Shown here: positions 18,182-27,900 of the stretch, piece after piece
Numbering within the stretch: position 1 is the stretch's first letter
Layout of the letters: each line of letters starts with the position of its first letter
Assembly: GCA_020053475.1 (NCBI GenBank)
Contig: JAGVNC010000049.1
Span: forward strand, 1-40,937
From: Candidatus Omnitrophota bacterium
Lineage (GTDB): Bacteria; Omnitrophota; Gorgyraeia; Zapsychrales; Zapsychraceae
DNA: 40,937 nucleotides
Direction: 5' to 3'
The notes under the pieces: generated by a model
Database searches by the model: none
Told to the model about the DNA's origin: nothing
The model's input: the letters and a program-made list of their open reading frames with translations, nothing else
Made by a program: the position numbers and the translations under genes

Positions 18182-19006
18182 ATAGTAATACTCCCCCCGC
18201 GCCACAAACTTCGCACTTCCTTTGAGCCAGACATTGGTGATTTTATCACCGACAATATCAAAAGTCACTTCTAATATTTCGCCGCCGGACGTCTTGACGT
18301 TCATCCGCGCTTTTGTTTTATTGTGGACTTTAGGATTGGCTTTTAAGAAGCTCACAATCGCGCTCGCGACACTTCCTGTCCCGCAGGCCCTGGTTTCATC
18401 CTCGACACCGCGTTCGTACGTTCGGGCATGGACGAGCCCTTCCTTCATCTGTTCAACAAAATTGACATTTGTCCCGCGCGGTTTAAACACTTCGTGATAA
18501 CGGATCAACGGACCGATGTTTGACACGTCGATGTTAGCCAGGCCATCAACAAAAACGATTGTGTGTGGTACCCCGGTATCGATATAACTGACATGCATGT
18601 CGCGGTCATTGACGGTCACGGCAACATCGGCTCGATAATCCTTTGGGTCGCTCAAATGAACATTAGCGACCTCCCCTTTAGCTTCACCTTCGACAATGCC
18701 GGCCAATGTTTCCATGGTAAATAATTTTTTCTTCGGTTTTTTGTCCGCAACGATGTAGGCGGCCATGCAACGGGCCCCATTCCCGCACATCTCTGCTTCG
18801 CTGCCATCGGCATTGATGATGCGCATTTTGTAATCGGCTTTTTTGGACTTGTCTAAAATCAATACTCCGTCCGCCCCAAGGCCTGTTGAACGATCGCATA
18901 CCTGGATCGTCAATTTTTTAAGATCGATTGATTTTTGAGGAGCATCAATCACGATAAAATCGTTGCCGGCTCCGGCCATTTTAGTAAATGAGATTTTTTT
19001 ATTCAT
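18179..19006 (-). CDS. dapF: Diaminopimelate epimerase
   Basis: FTKMAGAGNDFIVIDAP...DGSEAEMCGNGARCMAAYI...RGVEDETRACGTGSVASAIV. Confidence 0.98.
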   Translation of the reverse strand: MNKKISFTKMAGAGNDFIVIDAPQKSIDLKKLTIQVCDRSTGLGADGVLILDKSKKADYKMRIINADGSEAEMCGNGARCMAAYIVADKKPKKKLFTMETLAGIVEGEAKGEVANVHLSDPKDYRADVAVTVNDRDMHVSYIDTGVPHTIVFVDGLANIDVSNIGPLIRYHEVFKPRGTNVNFVEQMKEGLVHARTYERGVEDETRACGTGSVASAIVSFLKANPKVHNKTKARMNVKTSGGEILEVTFDIVGDKITNVWLKGSAKFVARGEYYY

Positions 19007-19494
19007 TGTTGATCCTGAGTGTTAAGAATATTTAAAATCCATTGCTTCTTTTCTTCAGAATAAGGAAACTGCAATCTAGGAGAAACAAAAAATAGCCTAG
19101 GCGATGATTCTTCAAGATCGTGGAATTTACCAGCAAGGATCATTTTCTCCCCTGTCTTTGGTCCAATCATTGGGATGGATTCCCATTCTTCAAGTCGCTG
19201 CTTTGCGTCACCACCACCATAATCTATGTCGTGAGGAATAGGAAGCCACACTGCATTTATTGTTTGATGTCCCCAGTTTCCCCTTAATACTTGGCTGACG
19301 GATAAAACAACTTTGGGAGGATTTGAGTTTTTAGCTTCTTTATCATCAACTTCAATAACTTCAGCGACAATGATATTGTAAACTTTGTTTCTTAGGAGTT
19401 CTTCATCACTAAAAACATGTTCAGGAGAAGCGCCGGCAAATGAAATATTCGTAGATCCCAAAAAGAATGCAAAAAGGAAAATAAGAGTTCTCAT
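19003..19494 (-). CDS. Hypothetical secreted protein inside the lysine operon
   Basis: 163 aa, N-terminal signal peptide MRTLIFLFAFFLGSTNISFAGA. 4-nt overlap with dapF and 1-nt overlap with lysA. Confidence 0.75.
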   Translation of the reverse strand: MRTLIFLFAFFLGSTNISFAGASPEHVFSDEELLRNKVYNIIVAEVIEVDDKEAKNSNPPKVVLSVSQVLRGNWGHQTINAVWLPIPHDIDYGGGDAKQRLEEWESIPMIGPKTGEKMILAGKFHDLEESSPRLFFVSPRLQFPYSEEKKQWILNILNTQDQQ

Positions 19495-20756
19495 TATTTT
19501 AGAAACGCCGGTATTGTTTCGCCCCGGACCAAGTCTTCAAACGTTTCCCGTTTTTTGGTAACCTCAAATTGATTACCTTTGACGATGACTTCCGGCGGAC
19601 GGCCGCGGACGTTGTAATTGCTCGCCATCACATACCCGTATGCGCCAGCGGTCATAATCGCTAAAAGGTCGCCTTGATTCATCTGGGGCAATTCGCGTTC
19701 TTTGGCAAAGTAATCACCGCTTTCGCAAATCGGGCCAACGACATCCACTTTCGCCGTTTTAGTCTTAGTCTTCGGCCTTTTCACCGGCACAATTTCATGA
19801 TACGCGTCGTAAAGTGCCGGACGGATCAAATCGTTCATCCCGCCATCGACAATCAGGAATTTCTTAATGCCGTTATCTTTTAGATACAGCACTTTGGTCA
19901 CAAAAATCCCTGCATTGGCCGTGATGAATCGTCCCGGCTCCATGATGATCTTAAGCCCTGTTTTCTCGAGATACGGCAAAATCGCGTCGGCAAATTCCTG
20001 AGCGGTTTGCGGCTTTTCATCTTTATAGACTGCCGCCAGACCGCCGCCGATGTCCAAATATTTTAAATGAATTCCTGCGGCTTTTAACGTTTCAATAAAC
20101 CCAAGGACTTTTTTGAGCGCCTTGACGAATGGTTCGCGCGTCAGGATTTGCGAACCGATATGCACGTGCAACCCGCAGAAATCCAGATGCGGATAGCGGG
20201 CGCGATTTTTCATAATGTCTTTGGCTGTGGTCAGGTCAATCCCGAATTTATTTTTAAGCGTCCCTGTCGTAATTTTGGCATGCGTCGCTGCCTCCACATC
20301 CGGATTAATCCGTAAGGCCACTTGCGGCTTCTTATTCATGGCTTTCGCCACGCGATTGATTTCATCCAGTTCGGGCAAAGACTCGACGTTAAAGAAAAGA
20401 ATCCCTATTTTGACCGCTTCGCTGATTTCCTCAGCGGTTTTCCCTACGGAGGCAAAAACAATTTTTTTCGGGTCAGCGTTGACCATCAGCGCTTTTTTCA
20501 GTTCGCCTAAGGAGACAATATCGAACCCAGCGCCTTGGTCGGCCAATGTTTTCAAAACAGCGAGATTGTCATTCGCTTTCATGGCAAAACAAATGAGTGG
20601 ATTGATCTTCGCAAAAGCCTTCTTGATCTTGGTGAAATGGTCGACAAGCGTGTGATGGCTGTAGAGATAAAGCGGCGTGCCCACGCTCTGGACCACATCC
20701 GTGACCTTCACGTCTTCGCAGTACAACTCCCCGTTTTTAAATTGGAAGTCATGCAT
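19494..20756 (-). CDS. lysA: Diaminopimelate decarboxylase
   Basis: PLYLYSHHTLVDHFTKIKKAFAKINPLICFAMKANDNLAVLKTLADQGAGFDIVSLGEL...LDIGGGL...MEPGRFITANAG. Confidence 0.98.
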   Translation of the reverse strand: MHDFQFKNGELYCEDVKVTDVVQSVGTPLYLYSHHTLVDHFTKIKKAFAKINPLICFAMKANDNLAVLKTLADQGAGFDIVSLGELKKALMVNADPKKIVFASVGKTAEEISEAVKIGILFFNVESLPELDEINRVAKAMNKKPQVALRINPDVEAATHAKITTGTLKNKFGIDLTTAKDIMKNRARYPHLDFCGLHVHIGSQILTREPFVKALKKVLGFIETLKAAGIHLKYLDIGGGLAAVYKDEKPQTAQEFADAILPYLEKTGLKIIMEPGRFITANAGIFVTKVLYLKDNGIKKFLIVDGGMNDLIRPALYDAYHEIVPVKRPKTKTKTAKVDVVGPICESGDYFAKERELPQMNQGDLLAIMTAGAYGYVMASNYNVRGRPPEVIVKGNQFEVTKKRETFEDLVRGETIPAFLK

Positions 20757-20758
20757 AT

Positions 20759-20893
20759 GAGTTATGAGTTCGTAGTTGGTCCCGTGGAAGGCAAAGCCTT
20801 CCCGGGATTGAATCCCCGAAATCGCAAAGCGATTTCAGGGGATAGTTCGTAGAAAAATTGCTTTTACTCCGACCTACGAACTCTGAACTACTA
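20759..20893. repeat. Heptad array (AGTTCGT) interrupted by the 63-nt module at 20781-20843
   Basis: GAGTTATGAGTTCGT-AGTTGGT[module]AGTTCGT-AG ... CTACGAA-CTCTGAA-CTA. Confidence 0.85.
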
Positions 20894-22222
20894 TCTTTTT
20901 ATCGATTTTTTTGATTTGACCGAATATTCCGGATCAATAATCTTGTTAATCATTCTTGAATTCAGCAAGGGATGGAACGTTTTTAACTCTTGATCGTCCA
21001 TTGTGCGCAATTCTTGGCCGCTTTGATATTTATGTTGGATTAATTTGCCGATAATCGCATGAGCTTCTTTAAACGCAACGCCTTTTTGGACCAGATAATC
21101 CGATAAATCAGTGGCGTACAAAGATTCATCATCGATCTGTTTGGCAATGTTTTCTTTTTTGAACGTAACATTTTTAAATAACTCTGTGAGCACAGCCAGT
21201 TCTTTTTGAATAATTTCAAAAGAATCAAATAAGGGCTCTTTATCCAACTGCATGTCGCGGTTGTAGCTTAACGGAAGCCCCTTCATCATCACAAGGACAT
21301 TGACTAGATTGCCGTAAAGTCGGCCGCTGTAGCCACGGACCAATTCCAAGACATCGGGATTCTTTTTCTGCGGCATCAAGGAGCTTCCTGTGCAAAATGC
21401 ATCATCGATATCGATAAAATCAAATTCTTTGGACGCCCACAAGATCACGTCTTCGGCCAATCGCGACAAATGCATCCCAATCACAGCCAGCCCACTTAAC
21501 GTTTCGATGATAAAGTCCCGATCACTAACGACGTCAATTGAATTAGCCGTTGGGTCAATCGCTTTAGGTAGATCCGAAGATGTAAAATAATAAGCCGACG
21601 CTGAAATCGATGTTCCGGCAATAGCCCCTGACCCAAACGTTAAACGAATGTTGTCATGGATCTGTTGAAGGCGCTGATGGTCGCGGGCCAGCATTTCCTG
21701 ATAGGCACCCAAATAATCGCTCAAGCTGATAATCATTGCATGTTGTAAGTGCGTGAGTCCAGGTAAGCAAATGCCTTTATTCTTTCCTGCTAATGCTTTC
21801 AAGCTCTCTGAAAAATTTTTTAACATCGTTTGGGTTATTTTCAGCTCATCCAAACAAAAAAGTTTCATGTCTAAAACGATTTGGTCATTCCGTGAACGGC
21901 ATGTGTGAAGTTTAAGACCGGCCTTTCCTGCTTTCTTCTCGACCAAATGCTGAATATAGGAATGAATGTCTTCAAAAGAAGAATCGATATTTTTAAAGAA
22001 GGATCTGTCCTCAATTGTTTTTGCAATGCTTCGTAGCGCCGTTGCCAATTTACTGTGTTCTTGGTTGGTCAAAAGCCCGGCTTTTTTTAGGATCGCGATA
22101 TGGGCTAACGATCCCAGGCAATCATACTTTGCCAATTTTTGGTCAAAGTGGATCGACTTCGTAAACTCTTCAACGAGTTTATGCGTTTGCTTGCTGAATC
22201 GTCCACCCCACAGTTTAGTCAT
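20891..22222 (-). CDS. argH: Argininosuccinate lyase
   Basis: KLWGGRFSKQTHKLVEEFTKSIHFDQKLAKYDCLGSLAHIAIL...GSSLMPQKKNPDVLELVRG. Confidence 0.99.
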   Translation of the reverse strand: MTKLWGGRFSKQTHKLVEEFTKSIHFDQKLAKYDCLGSLAHIAILKKAGLLTNQEHSKLATALRSIAKTIEDRSFFKNIDSSFEDIHSYIQHLVEKKAGKAGLKLHTCRSRNDQIVLDMKLFCLDELKITQTMLKNFSESLKALAGKNKGICLPGLTHLQHAMIISLSDYLGAYQEMLARDHQRLQQIHDNIRLTFGSGAIAGTSISASAYYFTSSDLPKAIDPTANSIDVVSDRDFIIETLSGLAVIGMHLSRLAEDVILWASKEFDFIDIDDAFCTGSSLMPQKKNPDVLELVRGYSGRLYGNLVNVLVMMKGLPLSYNRDMQLDKEPLFDSFEIIQKELAVLTELFKNVTFKKENIAKQIDDESLYATDLSDYLVQKGVAFKEAHAIIGKLIQHKYQSGQELRTMDDQELKTFHPLLNSRMINKIIDPEYSVKSKKSIKR

Positions 22223-22243
22223 AGGTTAATCCTTTTTGGTCAA

Positions 22244-22301
22244 CAGCCGCCGGCGACCGGTGACTGGCCACTGGCGACTGGCGACTGGCGACTAGTTACT
22301 A
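22244..22301. repeat. Heptad array (TGGCGAC type)
   Basis: CAGCCGC-CGGCGAC-CGGTGAC-TGGCCAC-TGGCGAC-TGGCGAC-TGGCGAC-TAGTTAC, contiguous and in phase. Confidence 0.9.
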
Positions 22302-23468
22302 ATACGGCATGCCCCACAATTTGATAAATCCATCGGCGAGTTTTTGGTCAAAGATGTCGCCTTTCCCGTACGTCGCCAATTTTTGATTGTAACGGGAGAA
22401 TTTAGATTGTCGTCCGACCGCCACACAATTGCCTTTGTAAAGTTTCAAGCGGATAGTCCCACTCACGCGTTCCTGCAATTGGTTGAAATATTCGTCGAGT
22501 TGTTTTTTCAGAGGCGTTTCCCAAAGGCCGTAATACACCAATTCCGCATATTTTTGCGACAAGGGTTGCTTGTAATGCAATGTCTCGCGATCTAAGACAA
22601 GCGCTTCCAACTCCTGCCGGGCCGTGTGCAACACCGTGGCCGCCGGATTTTCATAAATCTCACGCGATTTGATTCCCACGAGTCGATTCTCGATCATGTC
22701 AACGCGGCCGACGCCATTACCCCCGGCGATTTCATTGAGTTGATGAATCATGTCAACGGATGAATGTTGCTTGCCGTTGATTTTCATCGGAAACCCATTT
22801 AAAAATTCTAGTTCGATGTATGTTGGCTTATCAGGAGCTTTTGCCGGATCAACCGTCAGTTTATAAATTTCTTCCGGCGGCTCAGCCCACGGATCTTCCA
22901 AAATTCCTGACTCAATGCTTCGCCCGAATAAATTCAAATCAACACTGTACGGGCTTTTTTTAGTGACATCCATCTTAATGCCTTTTTTTTCTAAATATTC
23001 GATCTCGGCATCGCGTGTTTTGAATTCCCAAATCCGCAAGGGCGCGATAATCTCTAAGCTCGGATCAATCAACCGGGCCGTCACCTCAAACCGGACCTGG
23101 TCATTGCCTTTGCCTGTGCATCCGTGAGCGACAGCCATCGCTTTTTCTTTTTTTGCAACGATCACTTGATGTTTGGCAATCAAGGGCCGCGACAAAGCCG
23201 TGGCTAAATAATATTTATTTTCATAAACCGCGCCCGCCCGTAACGCCTTGAAGACGTAATCATCGACAAATTCTTTTTGCAGGTCGACAATGTGGACTTT
23301 GGACGCCCCCGTTTGCAGCGCGCGTTTTTCGATGGCTTTGAAATCTTCCTGGCCCCCTTGCCCGACATTGGCTAAAAAGGCAATGACGTCGTAGCCTTTA
23401 TCTTTAAGCCAGGGAATGGCGCAGGATGTGTCAAGTCCGCCTGAATATGCTAAGACAACTTTCTTCAT
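22299..23468 (-). CDS. argG: Argininosuccinate synthase
   Basis: MKKVVLAYSGGLDTSCAIPWLKDKGYDVIAFLANVGQ. The first 44 aa of the ORF-track version are translated repeat; start at 23468 with an AGAGG SD is preferred. Confidence 0.98.
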   Translation of the reverse strand: MKKVVLAYSGGLDTSCAIPWLKDKGYDVIAFLANVGQGGQEDFKAIEKRALQTGASKVHIVDLQKEFVDDYVFKALRAGAVYENKYYLATALSRPLIAKHQVIVAKKEKAMAVAHGCTGKGNDQVRFEVTARLIDPSLEIIAPLRIWEFKTRDAEIEYLEKKGIKMDVTKKSPYSVDLNLFGRSIESGILEDPWAEPPEEIYKLTVDPAKAPDKPTYIELEFLNGFPMKINGKQHSSVDMIHQLNEIAGGNGVGRVDMIENRLVGIKSREIYENPAATVLHTARQELEALVLDRETLHYKQPLSQKYAELVYYGLWETPLKKQLDEYFNQLQERVSGTIRLKLYKGNCVAVGRQSKFSRYNQKLATYGKGDIFDQKLADGFIKLWGMPY

Positions 23469-23487
23469 TTCATGGACCTCTTTTATG

Positions 23488-23624
23488 AGTTGAGAGTTCG
23501 TAGTGGGTAGTTCGTAGAAAGAACGCTTTTCCTCCGAACTATTCCCTGAAATCGCTTTGCGATTTCGGGGATTTAATCCCGGGAAGGCTTCGCCTTCCAC
23601 GGGACGAACTCCCCACTACGAACT
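23488..23624. repeat. Heptad array (AGTTCGT/ACGAACT) with the 63-nt module inverted at 23541-23603
   Basis: ...CCGAACT[module rc]ACGAACT-CCCCACT-ACGAACT; left arm GAGTTGAGAGTTCGTAGTGGGTAGTTCGTAG. Confidence 0.85.
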
Positions 23625-24536
23625 TTTTAATAGCTCTAACAATATCGCTTTCTGGATGTGCAGGCGGTTCTCTGCCTGGTCAAACACAATGGAATGCCCC
23701 CCGTCAATGACTTCCTCGGTGACTTCTTGCCCGCGGTGCGCCGGCAGGCAGTGCATAAAAATAAAATCCGGGTTCGCGAGCCGGACAAGTTCATTATTGA
23801 TTTGATAGTTCTTAAAATCATGTAACCGCTGTTTGCTTTCGGCTTCCTGCCCCATGCTCACCCAGGTGTCCGTGTAAATAATATTGGAGTTCTGGGCGGC
23901 TTTTTGCGCGTTGTGCGAAACAGAAAGAATGGACCCTGATTCTTCGGCATAACCGGCGGCTGCTTCAACCACATCATTTTGGGGCTCGTACCCTTTGGGC
24001 GTGGCCACATGAATGTTGATGCCCATCTTCGAGCATCCTAATAACAATGACAGGCACACGTTGTTGCCATCTCCGATGTACGCCAATGTGAGGCCTTTAA
24101 GTTCCTGAAATTTTTCTTTGATCGAAAAAAGGTCCGCCAGCGCCTGACAAGGATGAAACAGGTCCGACAATCCATTGATGACCGGGATCGTCGCCGATTT
24201 GGCTAAATCAATGATATCTTGATGGCGATGGGTGCGGGCAACAATCGCATCCAAATAACGGGACAATGTCTTGGAAACGTCCGATGTGGATTCGCGCACG
24301 CCCAAATTAATTTCTTCCGGCCCAAGATAGACGCAGTAGCCGCCCAATTCCCACACGCCGACCTCAAAGGAGACGCGGGTGCGGTTCGACGGTTTTTGAA
24401 AAATCAGCCCGACGGTCTTGCCTTTGAGCGCCTGGTTGTAGGCGGACGGATTATTCTTCATCTTCTGCGTGAGTTCCAGAAGTTCGGCGATTTCGTCGCT
24501 TGAAAAATCTTGTAAATTAATTAGATCACGTTTCAT
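23616..24536 (-). CDS. argF: Ornithine carbamoyltransferase
   Basis: GLIFQKPSNRTRVSFEVGVWELGG...DLFHPCQALADL...YTDTWVSMGQE...FMHCLPAHRGQEV. Confidence 0.98.
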   Translation of the reverse strand: MKRDLINLQDFSSDEIAELLELTQKMKNNPSAYNQALKGKTVGLIFQKPSNRTRVSFEVGVWELGGYCVYLGPEEINLGVRESTSDVSKTLSRYLDAIVARTHRHQDIIDLAKSATIPVINGLSDLFHPCQALADLFSIKEKFQELKGLTLAYIGDGNNVCLSLLLGCSKMGINIHVATPKGYEPQNDVVEAAAGYAEESGSILSVSHNAQKAAQNSNIIYTDTWVSMGQEAESKQRLHDFKNYQINNELVRLANPDFIFMHCLPAHRGQEVTEEVIDGGHSIVFDQAENRLHIQKAILLELLKSS

Positions 24537-24540
24537 TTTT

Positions 24541-24606
24541 CAGTGGTCAGCGGTCAGTGGCCAGTGATCAGAATTATTTTTCTGACCACTGAGCACTGAT
24601 CACTCT
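24541..24606. repeat. Inverted heptad array (AGTGGTC / CTGACCA)
   Basis: AGTGGTC-AGCGGTC-AGTGGCC-AGTGATC-AG, AT-rich loop, CTGACCA-CTGAGCA-CTGATCA-CT. Confidence 0.9.
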
Positions 24607-25792
24607 ATCCTCGGATTTCTTTTAGGCTTTTTTCTAGAATGTATATTGCCTTATCTACTTGTTTTTTGGTCACATTGAGCGCCGGCATCAGACGTAATAC
24701 ATTGCCTTGCGTGCAATTGATGATCAAGCCGTGCGCTAAACACTTTTCAAAAATATTTTTCCCTTCGATATTGAGTTCAACGCCAATCATCAGCCCTAAG
24801 CCGCGGACGTCTTTGATCAAAGAATACTTCTTTTTCAGGTCATTGAGTTTTTCACGCAGGTATTGGCCCATGACTTTTGTGTTTCTAAGCATTTTATCAC
24901 CCGTCAGTGCTTTAAAAACACCCAAGGAGGCTTTGCATACCAAAGGGCTCCCCCCGAATGTCGAGGCATGCATCCCTGGCTTTAGCACATCGGTAAATTT
25001 GTCTTTGACAACCAACGCCCCGATCGGAAGTCCGCCGCCTAAGGCTTTGGCTAACGTCATTAAATCCGGTTCAACGCCGTAATGGTTAAAGCAAAACATT
25101 TCTCCCGTGCGTCCCATCCCCGTCTGGACTTCATCAAAAATCAGAAGAATATCTTTCTCATCGCAAATGCGGCGGATTTCTTTCACGTAAGCCTCTTGGG
25201 CCACATTCAGTCCCCCCTCTCCTTGGATCAATTCCATCATGATGGCGATCGTTTGATCCGTGATCGCTTTTTTAAGCGCATCGATATCGTTAAAAGAGAC
25301 ATGAATAAATCCCGTGGGCAACGGATCAAACCCTTGTTGATATTTGGCTTGCCCTGTCGCGGCGAGCGCGCCTAACGTCCGGCCATGAAAGGAGTTCTTC
25401 ATGGTGATAATCTCAAACCGTTTGGTCTTTTGGCCATACGCCCGGGCTAATTTGATTGCGCCCTCCGTCGCTTCAGATCCACTATTGCCAAAGAACACTT
25501 TGCCGGCAAAAGACCAGCGAATGATTTCTTTGGCCAATTTTGCTTGCTGGGGGTGATAAAAATTATTCGGGAGATGAATCAGCTTATCGATTTGGTCGCG
25601 TACCGCCGACATCACCTTGACATGGCAATGCCCGACGTTATTGACACCCCATCCGGGAAAGAAATCCAAATATTCTTTTCCATCGATATCAATGAGTTTC
25701 ATCCCCTTGCCTTTGACAAAAATCACCGGCGTCCGCGTGTAGGTGGACAGGATATAATCGTCGTAGGCTTTAAAAATTTCTGCTTTTTTCAT
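24605..25792 (-). CDS. argD: Acetylornithine aminotransferase
   Basis: YLDFFPGWGVNNVGHCHVKVMSAVRDQ...SGSEATEGAIKLARAYG...LLIFDEVQTGMGRTGEMFCF. Start at 25792 (MKKAEIF) preferred over the track's 25801. Confidence 0.97.
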   Translation of the reverse strand: MKKAEIFKAYDDYILSTYTRTPVIFVKGKGMKLIDIDGKEYLDFFPGWGVNNVGHCHVKVMSAVRDQIDKLIHLPNNFYHPQQAKLAKEIIRWSFAGKVFFGNSGSEATEGAIKLARAYGQKTKRFEIITMKNSFHGRTLGALAATGQAKYQQGFDPLPTGFIHVSFNDIDALKKAITDQTIAIMMELIQGEGGLNVAQEAYVKEIRRICDEKDILLIFDEVQTGMGRTGEMFCFNHYGVEPDLMTLAKALGGGLPIGALVVKDKFTDVLKPGMHASTFGGSPLVCKASLGVFKALTGDKMLRNTKVMGQYLREKLNDLKKKYSLIKDVRGLGLMIGVELNIEGKNIFEKCLAHGLIINCTQGNVLRLMPALNVTKKQVDKAIYILEKSLKEIRG

Positions 25793-25868
25793 ATAGTTCA
25801 TAGTTCGTAGTTCGTGGTTCGTAGTAAAAACTAAATCTGTCTACGAACTCCGAGCTACCAACTAATTA
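25793..25868. repeat. Inverted heptad array (AGTTCGT)
   Basis: AGTTCAT-AGTTCGT-AGTTCGT-GGTTCGT-AG ... CTACGAA-CTCCGAG-CTACCAA-CTAATTA. Confidence 0.9.
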
Positions 25869-26723
25869 TCCTTTTAATATCTGTGTCCCAATCCCGCGGT
25901 TCGTAAAGAATTCCAGCAACAACGCGTGCTGAATGCGCGCGTCAACAATGTGGGTTTTTTGGACCCCGCCCAGCAACGCTTCGGTACACGATCTGACTTT
26001 GGGGATCATTCCGCCATGAATCACGTTTAGCTTGATGAGGTCCTCCACTTCCGCAATAGTCAATGTTGAAATCATCGATTCTGCATCTTCGGGATTGCGC
26101 ATGACACCCTGGACGTTCGTCAATAAAACCAATTTTTCCGCTTCCATGGAATTCGCAATGGCACTCGCCACTTCATCCGCGTTAATGTTGTGTAACTGTT
26201 TTTCTTCGGACACGCCCATCGGGGACACGACCGTGATATACCCGCGCTTTAAATGTTTTTCCAGCGCCTGGCGGTTGATCGATGTAATGCTTCCCACAAA
26301 GCCAAGGTCTTTGGCCGCTTTACGTTTCTCCACATAAATAATGTTTTCCTCGCCGGATAATCCTGTCACGTCGCCTTTGAGTTCCTTGATTTCTTTGACA
26401 ATCCGTCTGTTGAGTTTCCCTAACTCTTCGCTAACGATCGCCAGCGTTTCTTTGTCCGTCACCCGGATCCCTTCGTGAAATTCGCTTTTGATCCCCTCTT
26501 CTTTGAGGCGCGTGCTGATGTGCGGCCCGCCGCCGTGGACGAGGATGGTCCGGATCCCGACGTAACTTAAGAACACAATATCTTCAAGCACATTACGGCG
26601 GATCGTGTCATTATCCAGGATACTTCCGCCGTATTTAATGACGAACACTTTCTGGCGGAAAGCATGGATGTAGGGAATCGCTTCGATCAGGATATTTGCT
26701 TTTTGAATAAACTCTTCCATCAA
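25866..26723 (-). CDS. argB: Acetylglutamate kinase
   Basis: VFVIKYGGSILDND...ILVHGGGPHISTRLKEEGIKSEFHEGIRVTDKETL. Confidence 0.98.
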   Translation of the reverse strand: MMEEFIQKANILIEAIPYIHAFRQKVFVIKYGGSILDNDTIRRNVLEDIVFLSYVGIRTILVHGGGPHISTRLKEEGIKSEFHEGIRVTDKETLAIVSEELGKLNRRIVKEIKELKGDVTGLSGEENIIYVEKRKAAKDLGFVGSITSINRQALEKHLKRGYITVVSPMGVSEEKQLHNINADEVASAIANSMEAEKLVLLTNVQGVMRNPEDAESMISTLTIAEVEDLIKLNVIHGGMIPKVRSCTEALLGGVQKTHIVDARIQHALLLEFFTNRGIGTQILKG

Positions 26724-26736
26724 TGAACTCGCTTTC

Positions 26737-27885
26737 TTAATTGTATTCGGCGTTAATCCGGACGTATTCGTACGATAAATCCGACGTGTAAACGACCGAT
26801 TGATGTCTGCCGATATTTAAATCCACATGAATGACAATATGTTTCTTGGCAAAGGAACTAAACTTGATTTTCAAATGGTCTTCCGTCACTTTCTTGATGG
26901 CCAATGATCCAACGGCCGCGGCCACACGCCCCCAATTGGGATTGCTTCCGAAAGCCGCAGTCTTCACGAGAACGGAATTGCCGATTTGCAGGCCAACTGT
27001 TTTGGCTTGGCTCTCGCTCTTAGCACCAGTGACGCGAATCTCAATTAATTTCGTCGCTCCTTCGCCATCAACCACAATTTTTTTGGCCAAATCCAGGCAG
27101 ACGAATTTCAAAGCCTTTAAGAACCCCTGATAATCTTTGCCGGGCATGGTCATGGGTTTATTGCCAGCCAAACCGTTCGCCATGACAACCACCATGTCAT
27201 TGGTGCTCATGCACCCATCGATGGTAATCCGGTTAAACGTTTCTTCGTTGGCCTGACGTAATGCCGCCTGGAGCATCCCGCCGCTGATCGCCGCGTCGGT
27301 CGTGATGAACCCTAACATCGTCGCCATGTTGGGCGCGATCATGCCTGACCCTTTGGCGCATCCGGCGATTAATACTTTTCTCCCATCGAGCGTGCATCGG
27401 ACGCAAGCCTCTTTGGTTTTTAAGTCCGTCGTCAAAATCGCTTTGGCGGTTTTGCGTCCGGCGTCTTGCGTATTGGCTAATCCTTTGACGAGTTTTTGGC
27501 TGGCTGCCTTGATTTTCAAATACGGCAATGGTTTGCCGATGATCCCCGTCGACGCCACGACAATATGCTGGGGTTGGACGTTTAATAGTTTGCCAAAGAG
27601 CTCGGTTGTTTTTTCCGCGTATAAATAGCCAAAACTTCCGGTAAAACAATTGGCGTTCCCGCTGTTAACGACAACCGCTTGCGCTTTGTGATGGCGCAAA
27701 TTTTTCTGACTGATCAATAAGGGCGCTGCTTTGACGGAATTTTTTGTGAAAACCCCTGAGGCCGTCGCTGGGCGCTCACTGAAAATAAGCCCTAAATCCA
27801 GTTTGCCGGAACGCTTGATGCCGCTGGCAATGCCGTTTGCCTTAAAGCCAAGAGGTGTTGTTATCCCGCCTTTGATTGTTTTCAT
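26737..27885 (-). CDS. argJ: Bifunctional glutamate N-acetyltransferase/amino-acid acetyltransferase
   Basis: GFKANGIASGIKRSGKLDLGLIFSERPATASGVFTKN...AGCAKGSGMIAPNMATMLGFITTDA. Confidence 0.98.
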   Translation of the reverse strand: MKTIKGGITTPLGFKANGIASGIKRSGKLDLGLIFSERPATASGVFTKNSVKAAPLLISQKNLRHHKAQAVVVNSGNANCFTGSFGYLYAEKTTELFGKLLNVQPQHIVVASTGIIGKPLPYLKIKAASQKLVKGLANTQDAGRKTAKAILTTDLKTKEACVRCTLDGRKVLIAGCAKGSGMIAPNMATMLGFITTDAAISGGMLQAALRQANEETFNRITIDGCMSTNDMVVVMANGLAGNKPMTMPGKDYQGFLKALKFVCLDLAKKIVVDGEGATKLIEIRVTGAKSESQAKTVGLQIGNSVLVKTAAFGSNPNWGRVAAAVGSLAIKKVTEDHLKIKFSSFAKKHIVIHVDLNIGRHQSVVYTSDLSYEYVRINAEYN

Positions 27886-27900
27886 AAAAATTTTCCTGGT

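Noticed and set aside
23469-23600. N-terminal 44 aa of the argG ORF
   Set aside because: Translates the intergenic repeat. The conserved start MKKVVLAYSGGLDTS is at 23468 with an SD.
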